From: Clostridia bacterium
Lineage (GTDB): Bacteria > Bacillota > Clostridia > Oscillospirales > CAG-272
Length of the DNA stretch: 64,000 bases
NCBI GenBank assembly: GCA_017453255.1
Contig: JAFTKN010000009.1
Location: 31,264 to 95,263 of the forward strand
Direction: 5' to 3'
Part shown: piece after piece, positions 9,555 through 18,607 of the stretch
Position numbering within the stretch: the stretch's first letter is position 1
Layout: each line of letters begins with the position of its first letter
Position numbers and translations under genes: made by a program
Notes under the pieces: generated by a model
What the model was told of the DNA's origin: nothing
The model's database searches: none
What the model saw: the letters and a program-made list of their open reading frames with translations, nothing else

Positions 9555-9938
9555 ATGGGACTTTTTAGCTTTTTCAGAAAAAAGAAATATTATTATGATG
9601 ATGACGAATTTGAGGAGGAGGAAAAGGAGGAAGCTCCTGCAAATGTATCCTTAGAGGGCGCATTAGAGCTTAAAATCTGCAAGCCAAGAACCTTTGAGCA
9701 GGCATTACCAGCAGTTGATTATTTATCCTCTGGTAGAACTGTGCTTTTAAATCTTGAGGGTGTAGATGAAAAGCTATATTTAAGAATAATCGACTTTATA
9801 AGTGGGGCAGCATATGCCTTAGGACTTACCATAAAAAAGGCAACAAACGACTCCTTTTTCATAACTCCAAGGGACGTTGACGTAAGTGGAGAGCTGTTTG
9901 AAACTGCAGATGATGAAGAGGAATTTTTCACTCTATAA
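9555..9938 (+). CDS. sepF: Cell division protein SepF
   Basis: SepF anchors and aligns FtsZ filaments at the division septum. The start chosen is the ATG at 9555 (MGLFSFFRKKKYY, an amphipathic membrane-binding N-terminus), one base after the preceding stop. It is preceded by GGAGAAAGGAAG. An acidic linker (DDDEFEEEEKEE, about 15-26) leads to the SepF core with VLLNLEGVDEKLYLRIIDFISGAAYAL at about 70-96. The 127 residues are slightly short for the family. The yggS-sepF-yggT order matches the ylm cluster of Firmicutes. Confidence 0.92.
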   Translation: MGLFSFFRKKKYYYDDDEFEEEEKEEAPANVSLEGALELKICKPRTFEQALPAVDYLSSGRTVLLNLEGVDEKLYLRIIDFISGAAYALGLTIKKATNDSFFITPRDVDVSGELFETADDEEEFFTL

Positions 9939-9947
9939 AGGAGAAAA

Positions 9948-10223
9948 ATGAGGGCAAGAACAATCATATTAACCACCATTTATAGCGTGCTTAACGCGTT
10001 TAGCCTATTGCTATTTATAATGGCAATTTGCTCGTGGTTTCCACAGGCAAGGCAGTCAAAATTTTATATGGTAATGGATAAAATAGTAAGTCCATTATTA
10101 AGACCAATTAGAAGTCTTTTAAATAGGTCACAAATGATTAGAAATTGTAGAATAGACTTGTCATTTTTAGCACTTGTTTTGATTGTTTCCTTAGCCGAGA
10201 GGCTTATATATTATTTGATTTAA
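9948..10223 (+). CDS. YggT/YlmG-family membrane protein
   Basis: A 91-residue protein with two predicted membrane helices (about 8-30 and 68-90). It carries the family motif SWFPQARQSKFYMVMDKIVSPLLRPIR between them, matching the YggT pattern of W-P, then DPYL/P-R. Its place directly after sepF is the conserved ylmG position. Relatives are linked to envelope and division homeostasis, but the biochemical role is not established. Confidence 0.88.
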   Translation: MRARTIILTTIYSVLNAFSLLLFIMAICSWFPQARQSKFYMVMDKIVSPLLRPIRSLLNRSQMIRNCRIDLSFLALVLIVSLAERLIYYLI

Positions 10224-10232
10224 GGACAAAAA

Positions 10233-10739
10233 ATGAAAAGAATTATAACATTAATATCCATAATAGCAGGTACTTTGCTTCTTGACCAGCTTTCTAAGGC
10301 GCTTGTTGTTGGTAATATGGTATATGGCGAATTGGGAAGTGTGCCGATTATACCGAATTTCTTCCACCTAACCTATATACACAATGACGGAATGGCGTTT
10401 GGACTTGCTGATAATACTGTCGGTAGAGCTATATTTATGACCGTTTCCACAATCGCTATAATAGGACTTTGCATTTATCTCTTTCGCTTTTGCAAGGAGG
10501 GAATGCTTTTGCAAACAGGAGTAGCGTTTATAATTAGCGGTGGAATAGGCAATATGATTGATAGAATCTTCCGTTATAATGTAATTGATATGCTGGATTT
10601 CAGAGGAATTTGGGGATATATCTTTAATGTAGCAGATGCCTTTGTTTGCGTAGGCGCAGGCATAGTAGCAGTAGCTCTTATTATCAGCATTTTAAAGGAT
10701 AAGAAAAAGCCTAAAGAGGATAAAAATGATAATAAATGA
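10233..10739 (+). CDS. lspA: Lipoprotein signal peptidase
   Basis: Membrane aspartyl protease (signal peptidase II) that cleaves prolipoprotein signal peptides before the lipid-modified cysteine. At 168 residues with four membrane segments it has the normal architecture. The catalytic aspartates lie in YNVIDMLDF and FNVADAFVCVG, and the N-terminal LLLDQLSKALV and HNDGMAFGL are further family signatures. It overlaps the next gene by 14 bases. The many lipoproteins in this window make it a functionally relevant neighbour. Confidence 0.94.
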   Translation: MKRIITLISIIAGTLLLDQLSKALVVGNMVYGELGSVPIIPNFFHLTYIHNDGMAFGLADNTVGRAIFMTVSTIAIIGLCIYLFRFCKEGMLLQTGVAFIISGGIGNMIDRIFRYNVIDMLDFRGIWGYIFNVADAFVCVGAGIVAVALIISILKDKKKPKEDKNDNK

Positions 10740-11652
10740 AAATGACGCAAAAAAGCGTCTTGACGTATATGCCTCAGAAATATCAGAAATCAGCCGTTCA
10801 AATGCTCAGGGCTTGATAGAAAAGGGGCTTATAACTGTAAATGGTGAAATTAAGCCGAAAAATTATAAGCTAAATATTGGCGATAATGTAAAAATAGAAG
10901 AAATAGAGCCAATCAAGCTTGAGGTAAGGGAGGAAAATATTCCCCTTGATATCATTTATGAGGATGACGATATAATAGTAATAAATAAAGCGTCTGGAAT
11001 GGTCGTTCATCCAGCACCAGGAAACGAGAGTGGAACGCTTGTAAATGCACTTTTGTATCATTGTAAGGGCAGTCTTTCTGGCATAAATGGTGTAATAAGA
11101 CCAGGAATAGTTCATAGGATAGACAAGGATACAAGTGGACTTTTGGTAGTAGCGAAAAATGATGAAAGCCATGTTTTTCTTTCCTCGCTTCTAAAGGAGC
11201 ATAAAATCAAAAGAGAATATCACGCAATTTTGATAGGACACTTAAGGGAGCAAAGGGGAACGGTCACCACCTATATGGCACGTCACCCTGTTGATAGAAA
11301 GAAAATGGCTGTCGTTTCTCCAACTAAAGAGGGGGCAAGAGAGGCAATAACTCATTATCAGGTAATAGAGGAATACCCAGGCTATACATATGCGAAAATG
11401 GAGCTTGAAACAGGTAGAACTCACCAAATCAGAGTCCATATGAGCTATTTAGGTCACCCACTTGTAGGCGATGAAACCTATGGTGGTGGTAAAACTCAAT
11501 TTGAAAAATCAAATAAAGTACTAATAAATGGGCAAGCACTCCATGCAAAAAGGCTAAGCTTTATTCACCCACGCACAAAAGAGGAAGTGTGCTATGAGTG
11601 CCCACTGCCGTGTGATTTTGAAAAGCTACTAAAAAGACTGAGAGAAAAATAA
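10726..11652 (+). CDS. RluA/RluD-family pseudouridine synthase
   Basis: A 308-residue rRNA pseudouridine synthase. The N-terminal S4 RNA-binding domain is at about residues 8-60. The catalytic motif HRIDKDTSGLLVV carries the nucleophile Asp133, and later motifs are ELETGRTHQIRVHMSYLGHPLVGDETYGG. The lspA-rluD pairing is conserved in Firmicutes, so the target is probably 23S rRNA helix 69 as for RluD. That assignment rests on context rather than on diagnostic residues. The gene ends in a bidirectional terminator. Confidence 0.9.
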   Translation: MIINENDAKKRLDVYASEISEISRSNAQGLIEKGLITVNGEIKPKNYKLNIGDNVKIEEIEPIKLEVREENIPLDIIYEDDDIIVINKASGMVVHPAPGNESGTLVNALLYHCKGSLSGINGVIRPGIVHRIDKDTSGLLVVAKNDESHVFLSSLLKEHKIKREYHAILIGHLREQRGTVTTYMARHPVDRKKMAVVSPTKEGAREAITHYQVIEEYPGYTYAKMELETGRTHQIRVHMSYLGHPLVGDETYGGGKTQFEKSNKVLINGQALHAKRLSFIHPRTKEEVCYECPLPCDFEKLLKRLREK

Positions 11653-11683
11653 AAGGAACAGATTTTGAAACTCTGTTCCTTTT
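11651..11683. terminator. Bidirectional terminator, rluD / aconitase X
   Basis: AAAAGGAACAGA / TCTGTTCCTTTT stem between convergent operons. Confidence 0.85.
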
Positions 11684-11687
11684 GTTT

Positions 11688-12131
11688 TTATTCAACCTCA
11701 ACTATTCCGTTTTCCTTAACTGTGATTTTCATTCCGTCCTTAACATATGATAGAAACTCGTCGCCTAAGGAGTCTATAACAGGCATAGATACATTGTCAA
11801 CCCACACCTCAGCCAAAACAGCACCTGCTGCAGCTAAGGAGTCTATATGGCTTGCAAAAAGCAGGCAGGCGGGATTTTTCTCCATAGCGCAAGCACAGTA
11901 GAGAACAAGACCGCCGGTGGTCGAGCCTATTGTTTGAGGTAAGCAAAGTGCTTTATTGATTAGCGGCTTTCCGTAAAGCTCCTCGTTGTTTTGGTCGCCA
12001 CATTTTACCTCCTTATCACCGAATTGCAGTGCCATTTGGAGTGAGGCGAGTGTGTTAAAGCCTTGCTTAGTAACTACTGCCTCGGCGCTTACCTGTCCGG
12101 GTGTAATTACTCTACCTTGAAATTGCCTCAT
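11688..12131 (-). CDS. Aconitase X swivel-domain (small) subunit, DUF126 family
   Basis: A 147-residue swivel domain of an aconitase X (AcnX) enzyme. QFQGRVITPGQVSAEAVV opens the family beta-barrel, and PQTIGSTTGGLVLYCACAMEKNPACLLF contains the GSTTG loop typical of aconitase swivel domains. It is encoded directly after the large subunit, the ATG overlapping its stop by one base. In this family the two parts form one Fe-S or iron-dependent dehydratase. Known activities include cis-3-hydroxy-L-proline dehydratase in bacteria and phosphomevalonate dehydratase in archaea. Which applies here cannot be told. Confidence 0.85.
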   Translation of the reverse strand: MRQFQGRVITPGQVSAEAVVTKQGFNTLASLQMALQFGDKEVKCGDQNNEELYGKPLINKALCLPQTIGSTTGGLVLYCACAMEKNPACLLFASHIDSLAAAGAVLAEVWVDNVSMPVIDSLGDEFLSYVKDGMKITVKENGIVEVE

Positions 12132-13405
12132 TATCTTAACCCCCCTGTAATTATATTTAAAATTTCGTTATCTGTATAGTATCTTGCGCTTGTGTATGTG
12201 CGAAGCTTATTTGATGAGGTGATAACAGGCATCTTTTTGCAAAGAGGGTTGTTCATATACATAAGCGGGCAAATGTAAGAGATAACTACTCCTGTTTTTT
12301 TAAGACGAGATGCATATTCTGTTTTTTCAAAAGCCTCAATAACCTTTGGTGCAGCTGTAAGTACGGTTTTAACAGTAACCCTTTTTTTGCCGTTTTGATT
12401 AAGTCGGCTTTCTATATTTATAGTCCAATCCTTAAGCTGCTCAAGGGACAAATGCGGGCAACCGATAAAGCATAGCTTCGGCTTGGAGCTTGGATTTTTC
12501 CAAACGATAGGATAGTTATTCTTTACTCTTTCCAGCTCGCTGTCGTCAATTATATATTCCTTAGCATCCTCGCAGATTAAGGACTTACCAAGCTCCTTAG
12601 CCTCCGGGGTCAGATTTTCCACGTGGTAAAGACCTACAGCGCCATTTGACGCAGTTGCAGCACCAAAATCCTTAAGATAGGCACAGGTGCTGTCGTTAAG
12701 CTCACTTCCTAACCACTTATCAAGCCCGATAATGTAAGGAACGTCCTCCATAACCCTCATACCGATTGCAGAGCCTAAGAGCTGTGCCTCGGGCTTTTTG
12801 GTTGTTTCGATTTTGATTACCCAGTCGGCGCGTCTGCCCTCGTCTGTAAGCAGTCCAAAATACGGAACATATCCAACTATTGAGCCCATAATGTCTATAA
12901 TTCCCGAGTTGCGGTTACATCTTGCGCCCAAAACGGAGTTGGCATAAACAACAGCGCTTGACTCCGCCCACGAAAGAACCTCGCCCTTTTGCGGCTTGTT
13001 GCCGATTTCATCCATATAGCAGGTACAGCTGAAGGCATCCTCGTTCATAAGTCCAAGCTTTTTTAGCTGCTCCTCATAAAATCCCTGCTTAGTATACATA
13101 AATTTATTAAATACTAAATTTTGTAAAAAATTAGCAGGAACGTTTTTATCAAGAGGTCTTGGGTCAACCGAGAATTTTTGTTCTGAGCAGACACCTGCGT
13201 CAAGCAGCTTTTGCATAAGGTCGTAAACAGGTGACATTACCTTTAAGCCAAAGGATGTTACCAGGTGGTTGTATTTTGATGTGATAGGCACCAGCTTTTC
13301 AGCCTCAAAGGCGTCGCCGTACATTACCATAGTCCTCATAACCTTAGCAAGCGTTTCGCCCTTTTTACCATTAAGAATTTCTTGCTGTTCTTCTGTAAGT
13401 ATCAT
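12131..13405 (-). CDS. Aconitase X catalytic (large) subunit, DUF521 family
   Basis: 424-residue catalytic part of a split aconitase X. MILTEEQQEILNGKKGETLAKVMRTMVMYGDAFEAEKLVPI is the recognisable N-terminus, preceded by AAGGAG. Cysteines likely to hold the metal cluster occur in GARCNRNSG, CFIGCPHLS and YICPLMYMNNPLC. Adjacent genes are the small subunit downstream and an old-yellow-enzyme-type reductase upstream. The set suggests a small catabolic or salvage route in which a hydroxy-acid or hydroxy-amino acid is dehydrated and a C=C or C=N bond reduced; this is inference. The operon is richer in GC than the flanking genes. Confidence 0.85.
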   Translation of the reverse strand: MILTEEQQEILNGKKGETLAKVMRTMVMYGDAFEAEKLVPITSKYNHLVTSFGLKVMSPVYDLMQKLLDAGVCSEQKFSVDPRPLDKNVPANFLQNLVFNKFMYTKQGFYEEQLKKLGLMNEDAFSCTCYMDEIGNKPQKGEVLSWAESSAVVYANSVLGARCNRNSGIIDIMGSIVGYVPYFGLLTDEGRRADWVIKIETTKKPEAQLLGSAIGMRVMEDVPYIIGLDKWLGSELNDSTCAYLKDFGAATASNGAVGLYHVENLTPEAKELGKSLICEDAKEYIIDDSELERVKNNYPIVWKNPSSKPKLCFIGCPHLSLEQLKDWTINIESRLNQNGKKRVTVKTVLTAAPKVIEAFEKTEYASRLKKTGVVISYICPLMYMNNPLCKKMPVITSSNKLRTYTSARYYTDNEILNIITGGLR

Positions 13406-13414
13406 ATCTTCTCC

Positions 13415-15484
13415 TTAAATCTTCATACAAGTGCTCCAGGCACCCCAAATTACGCTTCTTAAATTGCCAACCTTAAGAGCATCGCCTATGATGTGAATAT
13501 GGCTACTCTTTTTGAATGCAGGACTTGGATTATATCCTATTGAGGTAATAACTGTATCTCCCTCAACCGTAAATTTCTCACCGCTTTTATTTTTAACTAT
13601 TACGTTTCCGTTATTTATTTCGCAAACAGAGCTTTCCAAATAAACAGTAACATTATTTGTTTCAAAGAAATCGCGAAGATAGCTTGAGTTAGCAAGACAA
13701 ACGCCCTTAGCGGTTATAAGATCGTCTTGCGCTTCGATAATAGTAGGCTTTTTGCCCTGCAGGTATAGCTCGTAGGCAATTTCACAGCCTGTAAGTCCTC
13801 CGCCGATTATTGTAACTCTTTTTCCGGCATCATGCTTTCCAAGTAAAAAGTCAATGGCTTCAACCGCACTGTCACCGCCCTTGATAGGCAGCTTTTTGGC
13901 AGATGCGCCTGTTGCCACAATAATCTCATCTGCGTTAAGTTCTTTAATATCCTTAACCTCTGTATTTAGATTAATTTCAATAGGATATTTTTTAAGCTCA
14001 CGGATATACCAGGAAATAAGCGCCCTGTCCTTTTCCTTGAAGGACGGAGCAGAGGCAGCGATAAACACACCGCCGAGGGAGTCACTTTTTTCGTATAGCG
14101 AAACCTTGTGTCCGCGCTTAGCACAAACAAGAGCAGACTCCATTCCGCCAATGCCGCCGCCGATAATTGCAACCTTCTTTGGCTTCTTTGCAGGCTCTAT
14201 GAAAAATTTCTTTGACTGCATAGTTTCTGGATTAAGGGCACAGCGGGCAAGACCCATAGTGTCTGAAAGCGCCTGTGTGTTTGCGTGACCCTTAGAGCGA
14301 GAAAAGTTGAAGCAGCCGCTATGACAGCAAATACAAGGCTTAATGTCCTCGCATCTATCCTCAATCAGCTTAGTAATCCATTCAGGGTCAACAAGAAATT
14401 GACGTGCAACGCCCACAGCGTCTATTCTTCCGTCAGCCACCGCCATAGCACCGACATCAGCACTCATCCTGCCTGCGCAAACGACGGGGATATCAACGAA
14501 TTTCTTAATATGTGCCACATCCTCTAAATTGCAGTTTTCTGGCATATACATAGGCGGATGAGCCCAATACCAGGAGTCGTATGTGCCATTATCTGCATTA
14601 AGCATATCGTAGCCTGCGTCCTGTAAATATTTTGCGGCTCTTTCGGACTCTCTCATATCTCTTCCAACCTCTGTGTAATCCTCGCCCGGCATAGCGCCCT
14701 TACAAAAGCCCTTCATTTTAGACTCAACAGAGTAGCGAAGTGAAACAGGGTAGTCCTCGCCACATTCCTTTTTAATGGCACGGACAACCTCGGTTGCAAA
14801 GCGATAGCGATTTTCAAAGCTTCCGCCATATTCGTCTGTACGCTTATTGAAAAACTCAATGGCAAATTGGTCAAGCAAATATCCCTCGTGTACTGCGTGT
14901 ACCTCAACGCCGTCAACTCCCGCCTCACGGCAGAGCTTGGCGGTTTTAGCAAAAGCCTCAATTATTTCGTGTATTTGCTTTACTGTCATTTCAGGACAAA
15001 TAATATCGTGGTCCCAGCGAGAGGGCTGAGGGCTTGGACTTGCCAGCTCGTGAGAAGTGTTTATGATAGGCTTGATAATTGCTCTGGTCAGTCTGTTTTT
15101 ATGTAATGGAGCAACAAGCTCGGTAATAGCCCAGGAGCGTCCCATTCCTGCTGTGAGCTGAATGAATAGCTTAGCTCCTGTTTTATGGATTTCGTCCATA
15201 AAAGCCTTAAGCTCTTTAAACATTTTCTTGTTTTGCCATAGCCACTTTCCCCAAAACGTGTCACGTAGCGGGGCAATTCCCGGAATAATAAGACCAACAT
15301 TGTTCTTAGCTCTTTCAAGGAAAAGCTTCGCAGCCTCCTTATCAAAGTGGCAGCCTGTAAGCTCAAACCAGCCAAACAGAGATGTACCGCCCATAGGGCA
15401 CATAACAATGCGGTTTTTAATCTCAACATTACCTATTTTCCAAGGTGTAAACAAGGATTTGTATTTTTCGTTTATCATATCCAT
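13415..15484 (-). CDS. Old-yellow-enzyme-type FMN/FAD/4Fe-4S oxidoreductase (2,4-dienoyl-CoA reductase/BaiCD-like)
   Basis: The start chosen is the ATG at 15484 (MDMINEKYKSLF), with AAGGGAG five bases upstream; a GTG five codons earlier sits inside that ribosome site. Residues 1-370 form a TIM barrel with KNRIVMCPMGG (FMN) and HAVHEGYLLDQF (active-site HxxxGY). A cysteine cluster CICCHSGC, with a more distant ARCALNPE cysteine, would bind 4Fe-4S; the gap to the last Cys is longer than usual. The C-terminal half has two dinucleotide folds, VAIIGGGIGGMESALV (FAD) and VTIIGGGLTGCEIAYE (NAD(P)H). Relatives reduce enoyl-CoA thioesters, bile acids, or aryl-enoates. It is first gene of the AcnX operon. 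Confidence 0.88.
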   Translation of the reverse strand: MDMINEKYKSLFTPWKIGNVEIKNRIVMCPMGGTSLFGWFELTGCHFDKEAAKLFLERAKNNVGLIIPGIAPLRDTFWGKWLWQNKKMFKELKAFMDEIHKTGAKLFIQLTAGMGRSWAITELVAPLHKNRLTRAIIKPIINTSHELASPSPQPSRWDHDIICPEMTVKQIHEIIEAFAKTAKLCREAGVDGVEVHAVHEGYLLDQFAIEFFNKRTDEYGGSFENRYRFATEVVRAIKKECGEDYPVSLRYSVESKMKGFCKGAMPGEDYTEVGRDMRESERAAKYLQDAGYDMLNADNGTYDSWYWAHPPMYMPENCNLEDVAHIKKFVDIPVVCAGRMSADVGAMAVADGRIDAVGVARQFLVDPEWITKLIEDRCEDIKPCICCHSGCFNFSRSKGHANTQALSDTMGLARCALNPETMQSKKFFIEPAKKPKKVAIIGGGIGGMESALVCAKRGHKVSLYEKSDSLGGVFIAASAPSFKEKDRALISWYIRELKKYPIEINLNTEVKDIKELNADEIIVATGASAKKLPIKGGDSAVEAIDFLLGKHDAGKRVTIIGGGLTGCEIAYELYLQGKKPTIIEAQDDLITAKGVCLANSSYLRDFFETNNVTVYLESSVCEINNGNVIVKNKSGEKFTVEGDTVITSIGYNPSPAFKKSSHIHIIGDALKVGNLRSVIWGAWSTCMKI

Positions 15485-15550
15485 AAGCACTCCCTTCACA
15501 GCTTTGTCTGTAATAAATAATATGACTTATATAAGCTGATATGCACAAGC

Positions 15551-15591
15551 ATTATACCATAATTCCGTTGACCTGTCAACAAAAAACAGGT
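15551..15591 (-). promoter_or_regulatory. Consensus promoter with overlapping inverted repeats (AcnX/OYE operon)
   Basis: On the minus strand, TTGACA (15574-15579), a 17-base spacer and TATAAT (15551-15556). The -35 lies in the near-palindrome TTGACCTGTCAA (15568-15579), and a second inverted pair ACCTGT...ACAGGT spans 15571-15591. Such repeats over the -35 are a likely repressor site. The regulator is not known. Confidence 0.75.
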
Positions 15592-15618
15592 AGTCGCTCA
15601 AAAATTTACAATTAAGAC

Positions 15619-15648
15619 AAAAAGCATCGCACCTTCACGGTGTGATGC
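15619..15648 (-). terminator. Terminator after SGNH esterase
   Basis: GCATCACACC / GGTGCGATGC stem followed by TTTTTG on the minus strand, just past the stop of the leftward gene. Confidence 0.8.
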
Positions 15649-15658
15649 TCTTGCTTTG

Positions 15659-16708
15659 TTAAAGTAGCTTTTTGATAAGCTTAATTAGCGGCTTTGACAT
15701 AGAATAAAAGCCCCAGTCGTTAGGGTGACACATATCAACAGTTCCGTTTGCACCACATTCCCTCATTAGCTCCTCACCGCCAATAAAATATACATTTTTA
15801 TCCTTTTTACTTTTTGCATTTTTGTAGGTTTGCTTTATAATTTTATATCTTTCAATTTCTGATTTATTTAATACTATCTTAGGCCTTGTAAGAAAAATAA
15901 TCGGAAGATTAGGGTTTTGAGCTCTTATCTGATTAAATAATCTCTCGTGAGTTTCGTTAAGATACTTAGCATCGGGTGCGTTATGGTCATAATCCATAAC
16001 GAAAAGTGACATATCGAGATTTTTCATATAATCGCCAATTTCAATTTCGGCTTTGCCGTTTCCAGAAAAGCCTAAATTTACAAAATTTGCATTTAATTTC
16101 TGCGATATAAGTGCACTGTAGCTATTACCAGGACGAGAGGCGCAGCCACCCTGTGTAATGGAGCTTCCATAAAATACAATAGGGCTTTCGACCTTATAAG
16201 GTACAGGCTCTGATACAGTAGCACTTGAGCTAAGACCTATATAGAGCTCATTTACATCGGAATAGAGAGGAAAGTTGATAGTAATATCTCTCATTTTGCT
16301 AGAGCCAAGCTCAATTACAGCCTCATATCCATCATTTATGTTGTAAGGGGGCATAAATGTACCTAAATATTTTTCCCCACCCTTTTTTTCGTAAAGGTCA
16401 AAGCCACTTGAGCCACTTAATGCAAAGTGAGGCATTTTGCCTATATTTTCTAAATTTGCACTTATAGCAATATAAGGGCTGTTTGTTCTAAATCTGACTC
16501 TGCCACCTGATGTATTTGAGTGTAACCAATATACACCCTCGCTTACCTGCTTAGCTACATTTTCGGGCATTCTTCTGTATTTACCATTTTCGTAAAAAAC
16601 ACCATAAATCTTGAATGGTAAGGAGCGTATATCATAAAATTTAATATCAGCCTTGTCTATATTAGTTTCTACCTTAAAATTAGTGTCAATTTTTTCAATT
16701 TCTTCCAT
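15659..16708 (-). CDS. SGNH/GDSL esterase with N-terminal GxDLY-type beta domain
   Basis: 349 residues, no signal peptide. The N-terminal half (about 30-175) is a beta-sandwich bearing SSGFDLYEK, matching the GxDLY family that precedes SGNH hydrolases. The C-terminal hydrolase starts at about residue 180 with VFYGSSITQGGCASRPGNSY (nucleophile Ser in GSS), followed by NLGFSGNGKAE and VDMCHPNDWGFY, which supplies the Asp/His. Such proteins deacylate carbohydrates. Sitting divergent to a GH35 beta-galactosidase, it may remove acyl groups from the same glycans; this is inference. Confidence 0.82.
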   Translation of the reverse strand: MEEIEKIDTNFKVETNIDKADIKFYDIRSLPFKIYGVFYENGKYRRMPENVAKQVSEGVYWLHSNTSGGRVRFRTNSPYIAISANLENIGKMPHFALSGSSGFDLYEKKGGEKYLGTFMPPYNINDGYEAVIELGSSKMRDITINFPLYSDVNELYIGLSSSATVSEPVPYKVESPIVFYGSSITQGGCASRPGNSYSALISQKLNANFVNLGFSGNGKAEIEIGDYMKNLDMSLFVMDYDHNAPDAKYLNETHERLFNQIRAQNPNLPIIFLTRPKIVLNKSEIERYKIIKQTYKNAKSKKDKNVYFIGGEELMRECGANGTVDMCHPNDWGFYSMSKPLIKLIKKLL

Positions 16709-16731
16709 ATTTTCACCCCATTTTCTATCTA

Positions 16732-16760
16732 ATTATAGCATTTATTAAAATAAAACACAA
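16732..16760 (-). promoter_or_regulatory. Promoter for SGNH esterase
   Basis: On the minus strand TTGTGT (16755-16760), 17 bases, TATAAT (16732-16737). Confidence 0.5.
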
Positions 16761-16769
16761 TACGTAATA

Positions 16770-16798
16770 TTGAAATTGCTTTTTTATAATGGTATAAT
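16770..16798 (+). promoter_or_regulatory. Promoter for GH35 beta-galactosidase
   Basis: TTGAAA (16770-16775), 17 bases, TATAAT (16793-16798). It lies upstream of the chosen start at 16830 and rules out the earlier in-frame ATG at 16770. Confidence 0.75.
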
Positions 16799-16829
16799 TA
16801 AAAAAAGCGAAAAAGGAGAAATATCTAAT

Positions 16830-18569
16830 ATGGATTTTAGAATAGAGGGAAGCGACTTTATTAAGAACGGCAAGAAAATAAAAATCATTTCAGGCGCAGT
16901 TCATTATTTTAGAAATATGAGGGATACATGGAGTGATATTTTTAAAAAAATGAAGGCAATGGGACTTAACTGCGTTGAAACCTATCTTGCGTGGAATATG
17001 CACGAAAAACAGGTAGGAGTGTTTGATTTTTCAGGAAATTTAGATATAAGACAGTTTGTTAAGGATGCAGAAAAAGAGGGACTTATGGTAATTGTAAGAC
17101 CAGGACCATATATCTGCGCTGAGTGGGAGTTTGGTGGTCTTCCTTGGTATCTTCAGACTATGGATGATATGGAAATTAGATGCTCAAATCCAGTCTATAT
17201 GAAGCATTTTGAAATATACTTGAAAAATGTCTTTGACCAAATTCGTGACCTTCAATTTACCAAGGGTGGACCTATTATTATGCTCCAATGTGAAAACGAG
17301 TATGGATATTATGGTGACGATAAGGAATACTTAAAAGCCCTTTATAAAATTTATAGAGATAACGGAATAGATGTACCACTTTTCACCTCCGACGGAACAA
17401 GTGAGGCAAATTTACTTGACGGAACGATTGAGGGGTGCTTGCCAACCCTTAATTTCGGCTCAAGAGTTGAGGAAAACTTTAAAGCACACGACAAGCTGTT
17501 TCCAAATTCACCAAAAATGTGTATGGAAATGTGGAATGGCTGGTTTGATGCGTGGGGAGATGACAAGCACCATACAACAAGTGCCGAGAATTACGCAAAT
17601 GTAGTTGACGATATGCTTAAAAAGGGAAGCCTTAATATGTATATGTTTATAGGTGGAACTAATTTTGGCTTTACCAGTGGCGCAAATCACTATGAAAAAT
17701 ATACCCCAGACGTTACAAGCTATGACTATGATGCTATGCTTACAGAATGTGGCGATATTACAGAAAAATATCTAAAGGTACGTAAGGTGATAGAGAAATA
17801 TGTTGATTACCAATTACCTGAAATTCCAAAAAATCGCAAAAAGCGTGCTTATGGTAAATTTACCCTTAACGAAAAGGGAGGATTTTTCAATAATCTTAAA
17901 GAGCTATCAAGTCCGATTTTCTCAAATGTTCCAAAATGTATGGAAAAATACGGCTTTGGCTACGGCTTTATAGCTTATCAAACAACCCTAAATCGTGATT
18001 ATGTAAATGCCCCCTTGTCCTTCGAGGATATAGGAGATAGAGCATTAGTATATGTAAATGATACCTTAAATGGTATAGTATATGTAAACGATGACGTGCT
18101 AAAAACCACAATAAATGCCAAAAAGGGTGATACCCTTACCATTTTAGTTGAAAATATGGGCAGAGCTAATTTTGGACCTAAAATGATGCGTAAAAAGGGA
18201 ATAGCAGGAAGGCTTTTGATAGGTGATAATATAATTCACTTTAATTGGAATGTATATCCCTTGCCTATGGATAATCTTGATAATGTTAAATATGGTGAGG
18301 ACTTTAATGAGCCAAGCTGCTTCTTGCGTGGTAGCTTTGAGGTTGACTGTGCAGAGGATACATTTTTATATCTTGACAATTTCAAGAAATGCTTCGTTGT
18401 AATAAATGGCTTTAATATAGGTAGATATTGGGAGATAGGTCCACAAAAAAGCCTTTATGTGCCTAAATCAATCTTGAAAGAGGGCAAAAATGAAATAGTA
18501 ATTTTTGAAACCGATGGCTTAAAGGGCGAGTGCGTGGTTGAATTTAAGGACTACCCAACGTTAGGCTGA
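16830..18569 (+). CDS. Beta-galactosidase, glycoside hydrolase family 35
   Basis: 579 residues starting at the ATG at 16830 (MDFRIEGSDFIKNGK), after AAAAGGAG. It shows the GH35 N-terminal signature: SGAVHYFRNMRDTWSDIFKK and GLNCVETYLAWNMHE. RPGPYICAEWEFGGLPWYL follows. The acid/base Glu157 is in CENEYGYYG and the nucleophile Glu233 in CMEMWNGWFDAWG. The C-terminal beta-domains contain INGFNIGRYWEIGPQKSLYVP, as in family members of about 580-600 residues. No signal peptide is seen, so it should act in the cytoplasm on imported oligosaccharides. Released galactose could feed galK, which is 16 kb away. Confidence 0.93.
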   Translation: MDFRIEGSDFIKNGKKIKIISGAVHYFRNMRDTWSDIFKKMKAMGLNCVETYLAWNMHEKQVGVFDFSGNLDIRQFVKDAEKEGLMVIVRPGPYICAEWEFGGLPWYLQTMDDMEIRCSNPVYMKHFEIYLKNVFDQIRDLQFTKGGPIIMLQCENEYGYYGDDKEYLKALYKIYRDNGIDVPLFTSDGTSEANLLDGTIEGCLPTLNFGSRVEENFKAHDKLFPNSPKMCMEMWNGWFDAWGDDKHHTTSAENYANVVDDMLKKGSLNMYMFIGGTNFGFTSGANHYEKYTPDVTSYDYDAMLTECGDITEKYLKVRKVIEKYVDYQLPEIPKNRKKRAYGKFTLNEKGGFFNNLKELSSPIFSNVPKCMEKYGFGYGFIAYQTTLNRDYVNAPLSFEDIGDRALVYVNDTLNGIVYVNDDVLKTTINAKKGDTLTILVENMGRANFGPKMMRKKGIAGRLLIGDNIIHFNWNVYPLPMDNLDNVKYGEDFNEPSCFLRGSFEVDCAEDTFLYLDNFKKCFVVINGFNIGRYWEIGPQKSLYVPKSILKEGKNEIVIFETDGLKGECVVEFKDYPTLG

Positions 18570-18574
18570 AAGAG

Positions 18575-18605
18575 AAAAAGCAAGTGCTAAATGCACTTGC
18601 TTTTT
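18575..18605 (+). terminator. Terminator after GH35 gene
   Basis: AAAAAGCAAGTGC / GCACTTGCTTTTT stem with flanking A- and T-runs; it can also serve the convergent regulator gene. Confidence 0.85.
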
Positions 18606-18607
18606 GC

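Noticed and set aside
16770..16829. 20-codon extension of the GH35 protein
   Set aside because: The promoter elements lie inside it, and the GH35 domain starts at the ATG at 16830 after a good ribosome site.
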